Shown piece after piece: positions 54,290 through 64,000 of a stretch of 64,000 nt of DNA; position 1 is the stretch's first letter, and each line of letters opens with the position of its first letter. Source of the DNA: Vombatus ursinus (Eukaryota > Chordata > Mammalia > Diprotodontia > Vombatidae). The translations under genes and the position numbers were made by a program. The DNA lies in NCBI RefSeq assembly GCF_900497805.2, contig NW_020953951.1:942628-1006627 (forward strand). Direction: 5' to 3'. Under the pieces are notes generated by a model. That model searched no databases. It had not been told where the DNA came from and was given only the letters and a program-made list of their open reading frames with translations.

Positions 54290-54800
54290 ATGCCATATAT
54301 TCTACGGAGAGTTCATGGACATGAACTTCTTCCCAAAATTATCTTTTCTTCCTCAGATCTCAAATGGCATTTGGTACTTTTCTTATAATTTGTCACATTT
54401 TTCTCTGTAGTTTAGTTATTTGTATCTTATTCCCCCTGTTTACTACGAGGCAGAAAGCTGATGCAGTGGATGTGGAGCTGGGCCTGGAATCAAAAAGACA
54501 TGTTCAAATACTAACTAGCTGTGTGACCCTGGGCAAGTCGTATAACCTACTTGACTTAATTTCCTTCACTGTAAAATGGAGATCATGTACTTCCAAGGGT
54601 TGTTGTGCTTAGCCCAGGGCTTGGCACACGATTAGAGCTTAATCAATTGCTGGTTCACTTTCCTCTCTTCCTTACTAGACTAAAAGCTCTGTGGGGGCAG
54701 GGCCTATCTTATCTAGCTGTTTTATCACTTTCCTAATCTCCCCAACATACACAGTGGAGCACAGAGCTTTACACATATTAGGAGCCCTAGCCAAACCCCA
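54290..54800 (+). mobile_element. Ancient L2 3' end with a CORE-SINE inside
   Basis: L2 pieces: 54290-54450 (TTTGTCACATTTTTCTCTG) and 54656-54800 (ACTAGACTAAAAGCTCTGTG, GGGGGCAGGGCCTATCTTAT). The SINE at 54452-54655 splits them. Confidence 0.6.
54452..54655 (+). mobile_element. MIR-type CORE-SINE
   Basis: GCAGAAAGCTGATGCAGTGG head, AACTAGCTGTGTGACCCTGG, CAAGTCGTATAACC, TTCCTTCACTGTAAAATGG, GGGCTTGGCACACGATTAG tail. Confidence 0.78.
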
Positions 54801-55044
54801 ATGCTGGATTATTCTCACCATCAGTCTTTTTTGCTCCTACTGAAGTGCTGCTATATGGAGCAGGATGAAATCACAAAATCAAGCTGACATGGTCTACTAC
54901 ATGTTTACTTTAGCTCTTCACCAGAAACCCCATCAACCTGCAAGAGTCCATCCACTGGTACATGTTACTTCTCTGATCGGAAGGTGGAACCCAGAGCTCC
55001 TCCTAAAACCTCTAATTATGGTGAGTGCCCAGGACTCCACTTAC

Positions 55045-56995
55045 AGGAACCAAGATGGTGGAGTAAGCAGTAAATTGACATAACTCTCCCATATTCACCT
55101 CCAAACAACCATAAAATAGCATCCCAAAACAAATCCTGGAACAGAAGAACCAGCAAAAAGACAGGGTAAAACAATCTTTGAGTCTAAGAAACTTGGAAGA
55201 TTGGCAAGAAAGGTCTGTCTCACTTGGGTAAAAGGGGAACGCAGTCTGGGATAGCATTCCAGAAAGCCAGCAGCAAGCACCACCTCAGCAAACCAGCAGG
55301 AAATCCTGAGCCCCAGTGCATTGGAGCAGGCAAATGCCAACACTAGGACTCCCCACCTGCTTCAGCATAGCCAGTGGAACAGGCCGACTCCAGCTATGAG
55401 AACCTCCGCATGCTTGAGCATAGCCGTAGGCAAACAGGCAACCTTCAGTGGCCAGACTGCAACGTGCTTCATTGTATCCCCAGGGAAATGCAAAAATACC
55501 CCACAGGCCCCAGAACACACCAGACACCACCACTAGGACTCCAGCTTAGCACCAGGTAAGTTGCCAGACCCCTAAGTCCTCCAGCAGTACCAGCCATCCC
55601 TCACCCTACTCCCTTAGCACAGCACCAGACATGAGGGTCCCCTGTGGGCCTCAGGGCAACATCAGTGAAGCACCAGGTAAATAGCCAGGGCCTGCAGCTC
55701 TAGGCACAAAAAGCCTGAGATATCATCCCTTCTACCCCAGGAGCAGAGCTCAATTTTAAAAGAAAAGAAAAAGGCCAAAGAAGATGAACAAAAAAACAAC
55801 AAAAACAACAACAAAAAAGAAACTGACCAAAGAAAGTTATTATGGTGACAGGGAAGATCAAGACACAAACTCAGAAGAGGACAAAAATGTCAAAACATCT
55901 ATGCTGCAAAACCCCAAAGAAAAATGAGAAGTGGTCTCAAGCCTAGAAAGAACTCATGGAAGAGCTCAAAAAGAAACTTAAAAAATAGTATAAAAGAGGT
56001 AGGAGAAAAACCGGGAAAAGAAAGTGATGCAAGAGAATTATGAAAAAAAAATTATCAATAGCTTGGAAAAAAGAAAACAACTACTTAAAAAGCAGAATTG
56101 GCCAAATAGAAAAAAAAAAAGTACAAAAGCTAATTGAAGAAAACAACTCCTTAAAAGTTAGAAATGGGCAAGTAGAATCTAATGACTCTATGAGACATTA
56201 AGAATCAAACAAATTTATAAGAATGAAAAAATATACGAAAATGTAAAACATCTCATGGGAAAAACTAATGACTGGAAAATAGATCCAGGAGAGACAATGT
56301 CAGACTCACTGGGCTACCTGAAAGCCATAACCAAAAGGAGGATTTAGCATCCTTCAAGAAATTATCAAGGAAAACTGCCCTGATGTCCTAGAGCCAGAGG
56401 GCAAAATAGGCATCGAAAGAATTCACCAATCACCTCAGGAAAGAGATCTCAAAATAAAAACTCCAAGGAACATGATAGCCAAATTTCAGTACTATCAGGT
56501 CAAGGAAAAAATACTGCAAGTGGCCAGAAAGAAACAATTCAAATATTGGGGAGCCACAGTCAGGATTACACAGGACTTAGCAGCTACAACATTAAAAGAT
56601 CAGAGGTCATGGAACATGATATTGCAAAAGGCAAAGGAGCTAGGACTACAACCAAGAATCATTTACCTGGTGAAATTAAGCATAATATATCAAGGGGGGA
56701 GGGGGAAATGGTCATTTAATAAAATAGAAGGATTTCAAGCTTTCATAAGAAGAAAAAAATTAAAGCAAAAATTTGATATCCAATATCAAGACCCAAGAGA
56801 AACATAAACAGGTAAAAAGGGAAAAGAAAACATAAGGGATTCAATAGAGTCAAACTATTTACAACCCTACATGGGAAGATGATACTTGTAATTTTTAAAA
56901 ATTGTACCACTAACAGTACAGTTAGAAGGAATCTACATCGACAGAGGGTACGAGTACAAGGTGAATTTGAGGGAATGACATAAAAAAAAAAAAGG
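55045..56995 (+). mobile_element. HAL1-like element: 5' UTR, ORF1, short 3' UTR, poly(A)
   Basis: It starts near ACAGGAACCAAGATGGTGG, runs through a 5' UTR, an ORF1 coding region (about 55750-56805, frame broken upstream) and a short 3' UTR with CATCGACAGAGGGTACGAG, ending in 12 A (56980-56993). There is no ORF2. The poly(A) directly after ORF1 plus short 3' UTR is the defining layout of half-LINE-1 (HAL1) elements, known from mammals including marsupials. No clear target duplication was found. Confidence 0.8.
56472..56807 (+). pseudogene. LINE-1/HAL1 ORF1 protein, C-terminal part
   Basis: Open frame of 111 codons covering the end of the RRM-like and the C-terminal RNA-binding domain of ORF1p. 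KEKILQVARKKQ, TVRITQDLAATTL, and AKELGLQPRIIYLVKLSIIY correspond to the human ORF1p stretches KILRAAREKG, RLTADFSAETL and NFQPRISYPAKLSF. The conserved SYPAKL is altered to IYLVKL. ORF1p is an RNA chaperone forming trimers; this remnant lacks the coiled coil in frame. Confidence 0.85.
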
Positions 56996-57009
56996 GATGG
57001 AGCCAACTT

Positions 57010-58195
57010 CACTGCTGACCTTCCACACCCTCCATTCTTTTTCCCTTCTCTTTTGCTAGATGCTCATTAACTCAAGGGTGGCTCAAGGTTGTGTCCTGGG
57101 TTCCTTTCTTTCTTCTCCGTCTATGCTATTTTGCTTGGTGATCTCATTAGCTCCCATTGATTCAATTATTATATTTATGCAGATGACTTTCAGATGTACT
57201 TATAGAGCTCTTACCTCTCTCTTGACCTCCAAGCACCTACTGAACACCTCAAACTGTTATGTCTTTCAGACATCTCAAATTTAACATGTCTAAACCTGAA
57301 CTCATTATCTTTTCCCAAGTCCTCCCTTCTTCCTAATTCTCCTATTAATGTATCACCATCCTTCCAGTCACAAGCCTTAACACTTAGGTATCATTCTAAA
57401 CACCCCACTCTCAACTTTCCCCCTCCCAATATCCAATCAGTTGCCAAGTCCTGTTTCCCAAATATGCCCCCTTCTCTACTCTGACGCTGCCACCACCCTG
57501 GTGCTGCCACCACCCTGGTGCCAGCTCTCATCACTTCACATCTGGACTGCTGCATTAACTCTGACTCAAGTCTGTCTCTGCTCCAATTCATCCTCCATTC
57601 AATTTTCAAACTGATCTTCCTAAAGTGCAAGTCTGACTGTGCTACTCTCCCTATTCAATAAACTCTAGTTGCTTCCTATCTCCTCCAGGATCAAATATAA
57701 AATACTCCGTTTGGCTTTTAAAGCCATTCATAACCTAGCCCCTTCCTACTTTTCTAGTCTTCTTATACCTTAGTTCTACTCACACACTATTTGAGGTGTT
57801 GACACTAGTTTCCTTGCTATTCCTCACATATGATACTCTATCTCTCAAATTTTCACTAGCTTTCCCCCATGCCTGGGATTGTCTCTCTCGACTTCTTTCA
57901 AGCCCTAGTTAAAATCCCACCTTCTATAAGAAGGCTTTCCTGATCTCCCTTAATTCTAGTGTGTTTTCCCTGGTAATTATCTCCAATTTATCACGTACAT
58001 ACACACACACACACACACACACACAGACATATATTTTACTTCTATACAGTTGTTTAAATATTGTCTCCACATTAGACTGTGAGATCCTTGAAAACAGACT
58101 GTCATTTGCTTTTCTTAGCATCCCCAGTGCTTAGGGATCTAGTTAGTGCTAAGGACCAGTAGGTCCTTAATAAATGTTTGCTGACTGACTGAGAG
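57010..58195 (+). mobile_element. L2-clade LINE 3' 1.2 kb
   Basis: GTGTCCTGGGTTCCTTTCTT, CTTGGTGATCTCATTAGCTC, CAATATCCAATCAGTTGCC, GGATCAAATATAAAATACTC, and AATAAATGTTTGCTGACTGAC follow L2 order. A perfect 17-bp tandem duplication (CTGCCACCACCCTGGTG) lies at 57487-57520, and a (CA)n run at 58001-58025 sits in the 3' UTR. It begins next to the HAL1 poly(A). Confidence 0.88.
58001..58025. repeat. (AC)n microsatellite in L2 3' UTR
   Basis: Twelve to thirteen AC units. Confidence 0.9.
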
Positions 58196-58224
58196 ATGCA
58201 AAATAAAGTACTCTTTAAGGCTGA

Positions 58225-58480
58225 AAGAATAAGTGGTAATTATTTACTTGAGGGATTAGGGAAAATCTCCTAGAAGAATGAATTTGAAGAGGCCTTTAAA
58301 GAATGGTCAAGCAGGGATGGAGGAAGAACCCATCCCAGGTATAGGGAACAGAATGAACAAAGACAAGGAAGCAAGAAGGTTCTGTGGCAGAAAAGTCTGG
58401 ATCATATATTGAGGACAGTAAATAGTCCATTCTGGCTGGAGAATGTAAATTAGGCTATAAAGGATGGATAGGATTTCAAC
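58225..58480 (-). mobile_element. L2 internal fragment
   Basis: GGGAAAATCTCCTAGAAGAA, AAGAACCCATCCCAGGTAT, GAACAAAGACAAGGAAGC match the reversed L2 body just inside the 3' end. Confidence 0.55.
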
Positions 58481-58734
58481 GTGGGGGGTGGGGGAGTGAG
58501 GAGAATGATTCTAGAAGTTTCGATACCTTCAGGAAAGTCCCCAACTCTCCACTACTACCATGGATCTCCTGGAGAGAAGAGACAAGTCAATACCAATGTC
58601 AAGCACTCAGCAAGCCAAGGAGAAAGACTGTTTCCTGGAGAATTACCCAACGTATCCCAGGGTCCTCCTTGGTTCCACTCCCAACCATCAGGTCCTGTGA
58701 ATTAATCAGAAGCCTACCCATTTCTACATTTCCT

Positions 58735-58850
58735 TGCTCATTCAACAAGCACTACTATGTATCAGGCACTATGCTAAGGACTGAGAATACAAAAAAATGA
58801 AACAACCTCTGCCCTTAGCCCCTTCCACCAAGTGAGTAGGCAGTCACAGA
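58735..58850 (-). mobile_element. L2 3' end fragment
   Basis: CATTCAACAAGCACTACTATG, TCAGGCACTATGCTAAGGAC, AACCTCTGCCCTTAGCCC. Confidence 0.75.
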
Positions 58851-59079
58851 GGAAACAGGTACCCAGAGGTTCTGTAGCTATCAGTGCCTTTGCTTCCTGA
58901 ACCATAGATAAGCCGCAGCAGAGAAATTCTCCTGTATACAGGTTGACTAGATGGTGTTCTCAGACAAGGGTGTTTTCTTTCCTGCTGCCTGCACACTTTG
59001 GAGGCCCTGGCATCAGCCCCATTTGGTAGGGAACTCAGATCTGAAAAGCAGCTCCATTTTCCATTACTCCTTGCTAGCT

Positions 59080-59400
59080 GAGGGGTTTTGTGTAGATAAT
59101 CATGTTATTTAGATAGGATGTTGGTTTAATTCCCTTCATTACAGGCTCCCAGGGTTGTAATTTTTTTTCTCCGCATGATGTATTCCCTGTGGCACATTTC
59201 ACTCAAATCAAACACTTTACGCTTTTATTACAAACAATACCCCAGCGTCCCCCGTTATCAGCCCCACACACACAGCAACGCTCCTCTCCGAGATCCAGAG
59301 GTCAGTTCTAATGACTAATCGATCTCATTAGCTTTCCTAATTAAAAACTTTACTACCGCAATGGAAGACAAACTACAAAAAAAGTGCTTGCATCATATTT
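59080..59400. promoter_or_regulatory. Candidate enhancer: CpG-retaining, homeodomain-site cluster (inference)
   Basis: A repeat-free block with about eleven CpGs between 59170 and 59510 in an otherwise CpG-poor window. TAATGACTAAT (59309-59319), ATCGAT (59318-59323, ONECUT/CUX-like), ATTA (59327-59330) and TAATTAA (59338-59344) crowd into 36 bp. Further AT-rich motifs (TTTTATTACAAACAAT) lie at about 59223. No exon features. Function is inferred only. Confidence 0.4.
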
Positions 59401-59930
59401 GAATGGGATATGAGCCCCATTTATCAGGCAGGGCTCACAGCTCTTGCACAGAGTGCTGCTCCTCACAGTGCTGAGCCGGTGTTTTTCCTCCGAGCCTGGC
59501 TCCCCCGTGCACCATCCACTATCTACCACACCCAGGGCACCAGAAGAAGGGAGATGGGGGTTGGGGAGGAGACGAGGGCAGGAAGATAAGAGGAGAAGGA
59601 GGATGAGAACCTGTGAGCCAACAAGCAGCCTCAGCTCAGTCTTGACACAGATGCCCTTACCTAGAATCAATCCCACAAGGCTCTCTCCAAAGGGAGCCAC
59701 GGTGCTGCTCAAACTTTTCAAGAAAGGGCCTTAGATATTTGAGGCAATTATGACCTATTTATAGGACATACTCAAGATGGGAAACTAAGTGCAAAGGAAT
59801 ATTTCAGTGGCAACACTAACACTCCTTCCTCACAAACCAGCGGACACGGCCCCTTATTGCCTTGATGCTCTTATCTGTCCCCCATAAGGTGTCTATTATA
59901 GGTCACTTATAGAGGAAGGGACCTTTAAAA
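59401..59930. other. Non-repetitive stretch next to the candidate enhancer
   Basis: Overlapping frames on both strands (59353-59721 minus, 122 codons; 59444-59734 plus, 96 codons) resemble no known protein. G/A-rich 59545-59610. Confidence 0.35.
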
Positions 59931-59934
59931 TCAT

Positions 59935-60275
59935 TCATTCATTCAACAAGTATATATTAAGCAACCAGACTAGGTGCTGAGGCTACAGAGACAAATGTGA
60001 TAAAGTTTCTGCCCTCAAGAGGCTCACATTCTTTTGGGGGAAACAGTATGTGCATATACAAGGAAACACAAAGTAATTTCAGGAGAAAAGAACAGCTACA
60101 TGGAAGAACTGGCAGTTAGGAATTCTAAGAGGTAGCATTAAGAAAGAACTGCATGGGGGAGACACAAAGTGGAATGTCACATCCAGGGAACAGCAAATAG
60201 GCCAAATTCATTAGAATGTAAAGCACATAAAAAAGAGTCATAAGTAATGATCCTGGAAAGGTAAACTGGTGCCAG
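59935..60275 (-). mobile_element. L2 3' end
   Basis: ATTCATTCATTCAACAAG, GCCCTCAAGAGGCTCACATT, GAGACACAAAGTGGAATGTC. Confidence 0.75.
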
Positions 60276-60284
60276 AGTGAAATT

Positions 60285-60475
60285 TCAAACCAAGAATCAC
60301 CTAGTCAAAGCCCTTTGTTTTACACAAGAGGAAATTGAGGCCCAGAGAAAGAATATAATTTGTCAAAAATAAAGATTTCTGACATAGAGAACCAATAGTA
60401 GAGCAAAATCCTGAACCCAGGTCTCTGGATTGCCACTACAATTCTCATTCCATTACCGTGTGATGCCTCTCAATC
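60285..60475 (-). mobile_element. MIR-like SINE fragment
   Basis: AAGAATCACCTAGTCAAAGC, GAGGAAATTGAGGCCCAGAG, CCTGAACCCAGGTCTCTGG. Confidence 0.62.
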
Positions 60476-60569
60476 CAAAGGGACTACATAAACTACATTC
60501 ACCTCTGCCTCCCGTGGCAAAACAGCAAAGCCAACTGTCTCATTCATGGAATGAGGTGATGGGGAAAAT

Positions 60570-60745
60570 GTATTAATAAATATTCATTTAGTGCTTATGT
60601 GCCAGACATCATGATAAAGGATAGGAGTACACAAAAAAAGCAAAAACAGTTCTTACCCTCAAGGAGTTCACATTCTAATGACGGAGACAACAGAGATGAA
60701 TCAAGAACATACAAGATAAGTAGAACAGATGGAAGATAATGGGGT
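60570..60745 (-). mobile_element. L2 3' end
   Basis: TATTAATAAATATTCATTTAG, GTGCCAGACATCATGATAAAG, CTTACCCTCAAGGAGTTCAC. Confidence 0.78.
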
Positions 60746-60784
60746 GGGGGAGGGTAGTACTAACAGACAAGAATAAACACTAGA

Positions 60785-61142
60785 ATCTTTGTACACTTTA
60801 CTCCCCTTCATGACAGTAGCCTTCTTGCTTTTTCCTGGAACACAAAACTATCTCCCGGCTCTTTTGGGCTTTCTCTCCTCATTTCTGTCCCCTGACTTTC
60901 AAGATTCAACTCAAATCCCACCTTTTGCAAGAGGCTTTTCACAGTTTCCTTCACCGTTAGTGCCTCCCCTCTGAGATTATCTTCAATTTACATTGTATGT
61001 ATCTTTATGTACAATTTTTTGTGTGCCCCTCCCCCAATGAATGGGATCTCCTTGAGGGCAGGCACTGTGTTTTCGCCTTTCTTTGTTATCTCCAGCACTT
61101 AGCACAGTAGGTATTTAATACATTTTTTTTGCCTGACTGACC
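60785..61142 (+). mobile_element. L2 3' end, opposite orientation
   Basis: CATGACAGTAGCCTTCTTGC, AAATCCCACCTTTTGCAAGA, CTCCTTGAGGGCAGGCACTG, TTGCCTGACTGAC end. It lies 40 bp from the minus-strand L2, giving an inverted pair. Confidence 0.82.
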
Positions 61143-61589
61143 AATTAGGCCTTCCTCATCTCTTCATCTACACCACTACAACATAATATTTACTCTGTCC
61201 ACAACTTTGAAAACATAGGTAGCCGTGGAAGTTCTTCTGCACAGTCCCCTTCCCAGAAAATGCTAATTATCACCTTGGCATTGAACAACCACTCTCCCTT
61301 TCCCAAATCTTCCCATTATCCATATGCCTGTTAAACCCTATGAAAGGGAAAAAGCAGATCCCATTGGTTGCAAACCTCATTTTCAAAAGCAGCAGCAGGG
61401 TCCAAACCCTGCATGGTCTCAGTCACCCAATGGTCTAGCTCCCCATTTTCATGCCTTTCCTTCCTTGGGCACAGTTGACACAACTGCCCTGGGATTCCCT
61501 CCTGACCCCATAATGAGGATAAGACCAGACAGATAATTAGATAGGAAGATCTCATTTGTGCATTCTCCCACCCCCCACCCCGGACTGAG
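61143..61589. other. Stretch without recognised gene
   Basis: Overlapping frames on both strands near 61324-61627 show no family resemblance. Confidence 0.3.
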
Positions 61590-61980
61590 AGAAAATCATC
61601 ACAACTCAAAGCTAGAGAGGACCTCAAAGGCTATCTTGTACAAGCTGTACCTGTCTAGGAATAGTTTCTATAATCCCCTCACATGACCCAGCCTTCACCA
61701 ACAGCACTTCAGTGAAGGAGAAAGCTGCTCATTACCTTTCAAGGCAACTCGTGCCACTTGGGGACAACTCTAATCATTGGAGTTTTTCCCTACCCATGAG
61801 CTGACAATGAACTTTCCTCTCTTCTCCTCTCTTCCTACCTTCTGAGGCCAGGCAGAACAAGTCTAACTCTTCAACATAATGAAGACTTTAACCGTGACCT
61901 TTCTTCTCTAGGCTAAATGTCCCTAGTTTCTTTAAACAATTCTTGTATTGCACAATCTCCAGAGGCCATAGGGGAGAGTG
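61590..61980 (-). mobile_element. L3/CR1-clade LINE 3' part
   Basis: CAAAGCTAGAGAGGACCTCA, CTCGTGCCACTTGGGGAC, GGCCAGGCAGAACAAGTCTA, CTTCTCTAGGCTAAATGTCC and GTATTGCACAATCTCCAGAGG follow the reversed L3 3' coding end in order, parallel to 41990-42330. Confidence 0.8.
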
Positions 61981-61984
61981 TTGA

Positions 61985-62399
61985 GAGGAAATACTCATTT
62001 TTACAGAACTGTGAAGCAAAATGTCTGGGAAGAAAATGAGCTAAATTAATTAAACAATTCATTAATTAATAAAGAAAAAGATAAAATTATCACTGACAAC
62101 TTACAGTAGCAAAGGCAATGGGGTTGCTTACATGTAAGTGAGAAAAATAGACCTGGCATTTAGGGAGATGTTTCATGAAGCTCAGATTAGGAAAACCAGG
62201 TGAGGCCTTCTGGGAAAAACTGCTTACCTACTCTCTCTTCAAAATGGGAATTATGGGACTGGGGTATGGAACAAGTTTGGAAAGTGATTTATCCTGGCTC
62301 CAGAAGGAAGCACTAAAGCACTTACTCTGTCAGGAAGAAGCCAAGGGCTGGAGAAAAGCTACTGGAGAAGTACTTTTCTTCATAAAAAAGTTAATTTGT
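61985..62399. other. Stretch without recognised gene
   Basis: AT-rich, with TTAATTAAACAATTCATTAATTAAT near 62045 in part. No repeat or exon recognised. Confidence 0.3.
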
Positions 62400-62840
62400 T
62401 ACATTTGTAGAACATTTTAGTTTCTAAAGCACTTTCACAGATAAATATAATGTTGCGTGACTGTTACAAAAGTCCTAGGAAGAAAGGTAAACAAAGATTA
62501 TTAAACCCTAATTTACAGTTGGGGAAAATGAGGCAGAGATTCATGATGGAAGCAGTATGAAAAAGGGGAAATAACTCTGGAACTGGAGTCAAAGGAGCCA
62601 GGTTTAAGTCTCAGCTCTATTTAATGAATGATCTTTGGTAAGGTACTTCTCTTCTTTGGTCCTTAGTTTACTAATACATAAAATGAAGAACAGAATTAGA
62701 TGATTACTTCTCAGGTCCCTTAGAACTCTAAATTTTGTGATTCTATGATTTATCTTTCATCAAAACTCATGAATGCCAGAGATGGCACTTGAATGAAAGT
62801 CTCCTAACTCCAATTTCAGGTTTTCTTCATGGTGCATCCT
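62400..62840 (-). mobile_element. MIR-type SINE split by another SINE
   Basis: Reverse MIR left part 62400-62545 (CTAAAGCACTTTCACAGAT, TTTACAGTTGGGGAAAATG) and right part 62750-62840 (CAGAGATGGCACTTGAATG, CTCCTAACTCCAATTTCAGG). The inserted SINE lies between. Confidence 0.65.
62548..62748 (+). mobile_element. MIR-type SINE with L3-like tail, inserted in MIR
   Basis: GAAGCAGTATGAAAAAGGGG head, CTGGAACTGGAGTCAAAGG, and the tail GTCCCTTAGAACTCTAAATT followed by TGTGATTCTATGAT. Opposite orientation to its host. Confidence 0.68.
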
Positions 62841-63179
62841 TCATAAATAAGGGCCAATCAGACAGAAAAGAAGTTCTATTCTTGTCTATCCTGTCTCTTT
62901 CTTCCAAACACTAGAATTTGCAGGTTACAGATGATACACCAGTGATCACTTAAGAGTAAAATGAAACATGAGCAATAAATAAGCTACATTTATAAGAGAA
63001 CAATTTTAGCAAATAGCTGTTTGGTAGACATCAAATGATGTGTGGAGAGGAAGGAGAGAGATGAAGTTGATGTCATTTCATGCAGACAAAATGACAGAGT
63101 AGGGGCAGATGCCTTATATATCCTTTCAGGAGATTTCTAAATCACTAGTGTCATATCAGTCTTCACTATATGCAGTTTT

Positions 63180-63490
63180 GTTATCACCATCAGCATCATA
63201 ACCTTTTATACTTTACAGTTAACCAAGTACTTTCATAGATATCCTTCTCTTCCTTGGAGGCCCTAACCCAGGAATTGTTCCCTGCATCCACCAACCAAGT
63301 GAAAATGATCAGCACTTAGTAGATCTTGAAAACAAGATCAAATCAGACACAAGTACCTATGCTCACTGTTACAAATGAAAAGAAACCAAGCCTCCACAAG
63401 TTAAAAACCTGCCCAAAATTACACACCTGTTCAGGGGAGAAGCAGGGGTGGAAATTCAGGTTTTCTGCCTTTGTCCATTGCCCTTTATAC
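63180..63490 (-). mobile_element. Old MIR-type SINE
   Basis: TATACTTTACAGTTAACCAAG, AACCTGCCCAAAATTACACA and TTTTCTGCCTTTGTCCATTG, with an internal insertion or divergence at 63250-63360. Confidence 0.5.
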
Positions 63491-63764
63491 TATAAATGCC
63501 ACCCAGAATAAGGAGAAATGCTGGGAACCATTTTATCTTATTCAAGGCACTTTCACTTACTTTCCACCATTGGCTGCTTACAAGGTCACAGTTCTACTTT
63601 CTACATCATACAGAGATGAAACCAGACAATTCAGAAATTATACAATCTTGCTGACTGAGCTCTTTTTGTAGGAATTCAGATATCCATTTGGTAATGAATA
63701 TGGCAGATTAGAACTCCAAATGCTAATAGGCTAAAATCTTAAAAAGCTAAAAAATTTCCCCAAG

Positions 63765-63766
63765 GA

Positions 63767-63797
<31 letters not shown>

Positions 63798-63855
63798 TGA
63801 TGAAGGAGAAGGAAGAGGAGAAAGCAGAGAAAGAAAAAGAGGAAGAGGCTGGGTT
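63765..63855. repeat. (GAT)n and GA-rich simple repeat
   Basis: About nine GAT/ATG units (63765-63795) followed by a GA-rich stretch to about 63848. Confidence 0.9.
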
Positions 63856-63859
63856 TGCT

Positions 63860-63945
63860 TTTCATTTTTCTTCATATCTCCAAAACTTCACACAGTGTCT
63901 AGCATATAGTAAGCACTTAATAAATGTTTCTTAACTGACTGATTG
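63860..63945 (+). mobile_element. L2 3' tail
   Basis: CACACAGTGTCTAGCATATAG, AAGCACTTAATAAATGTTTC, TAACTGACTGA. Confidence 0.8.
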
Positions 63946-63947
63946 AC

Positions 63948-64000
63948 AGAGCACTTTAGGGTTTGTGAAGTATTTTTCATCTGTTAGCTCATTTGAAAGC
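63948..64000 (-). mobile_element. MIR-type SINE, cut by the window end
   Basis: GAGCACTTTAGGGTTTGTGA and TTCATCTGTTAGCTCATTTG are the reversed 3' side of a CORE-SINE; the rest lies outside the window. Confidence 0.6.

Noticed and set aside
59353-59734. Overlapping opposite-strand frames (122 and 96 codons) next to a CpG-containing block as a first exon
   Set aside because: No resemblance to a known protein, no clear donor site in frame and no CpG island.

Overview
This window looks like marsupial (metatherian) nuclear DNA. It carries tRNA-derived SINEs with a TGGCGCAGTGG A-box and GTTCAAATCC B-box, MIR-type CORE-SINEs (MAR1/THER1-like), very many L2-clade LINEs ending in ...TAATAAATGTTTATTGACTGACTG, L3/CR1-clade LINEs, LINE-1 copies with the marsupial 3' UTR, ORF1-only LINE-1 (HAL1-like) elements, hAT-type short DNA transposons and one solo retroviral LTR. 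The species cannot be fixed from the sequence. Family names rest on memory of consensus sequences, not on a database search.

No host protein-coding exon, rRNA, tRNA gene or CpG island could be supported. All open frames are short. Those that can be recognised are LINE remnants: ORF1 C-terminus at 56472-56807, LINE-1 ORF2 C-terminus at 20284-20613, and L3/CR1 reverse-transcriptase pieces near 32580-32720 and 50887-51165. The window is best read as intergenic or deep intronic sequence, roughly half to two thirds of it recognisable repeat.

Layout. 1-5700: an L2 broken by a SINE and by an opposite-strand L2, then SINEs. 5715-8430: a SINE inside a LINE-1 3' fragment inside a HAL1-like element. 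8431-15500: mostly non-repeat with scattered old SINE/L2/L3 and a repeat-free block (14240-14930) holding an ISRE-like triple GAAA. 15600-19290: L2, MIR and L3 debris. 19290-21275: a young LINE-1 tail inside an older LINE-1 tail. 21332-27975: a HAL1-like element, then an L2 containing a minus-strand HAL1/LINE-1 that contains a solo LTR that contains a SINE. 28000-37400: repeat-free blocks (28850-29420, 36590-36975) between old LINE and SINE pieces. 37394-37585: a hAT MITE with 8-bp duplications. 39515-43490: one long minus-strand L2 carrying several SINEs, another L2 and an L3. 44066-44678 and 47414-47713: two hAT MITEs in the same kind of host repeat. 47955-50118: two L2 copies. 50370-54800: SINEs including the RTE-tailed type, and a repeat-free block (53600-54230). 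55045-58195: HAL1-like element then L2. 58200-64000: L2, L3 and MIR fragments around a CpG-containing, homeodomain-site-rich block (59080-59400).

There is no gene set working together here. The value of the window is the relative insertion chronology that the nested repeats and target-site duplications record, plus several candidate regulatory blocks inferred from lack of repeats and from motif content. I found no sign of a novel biological system.
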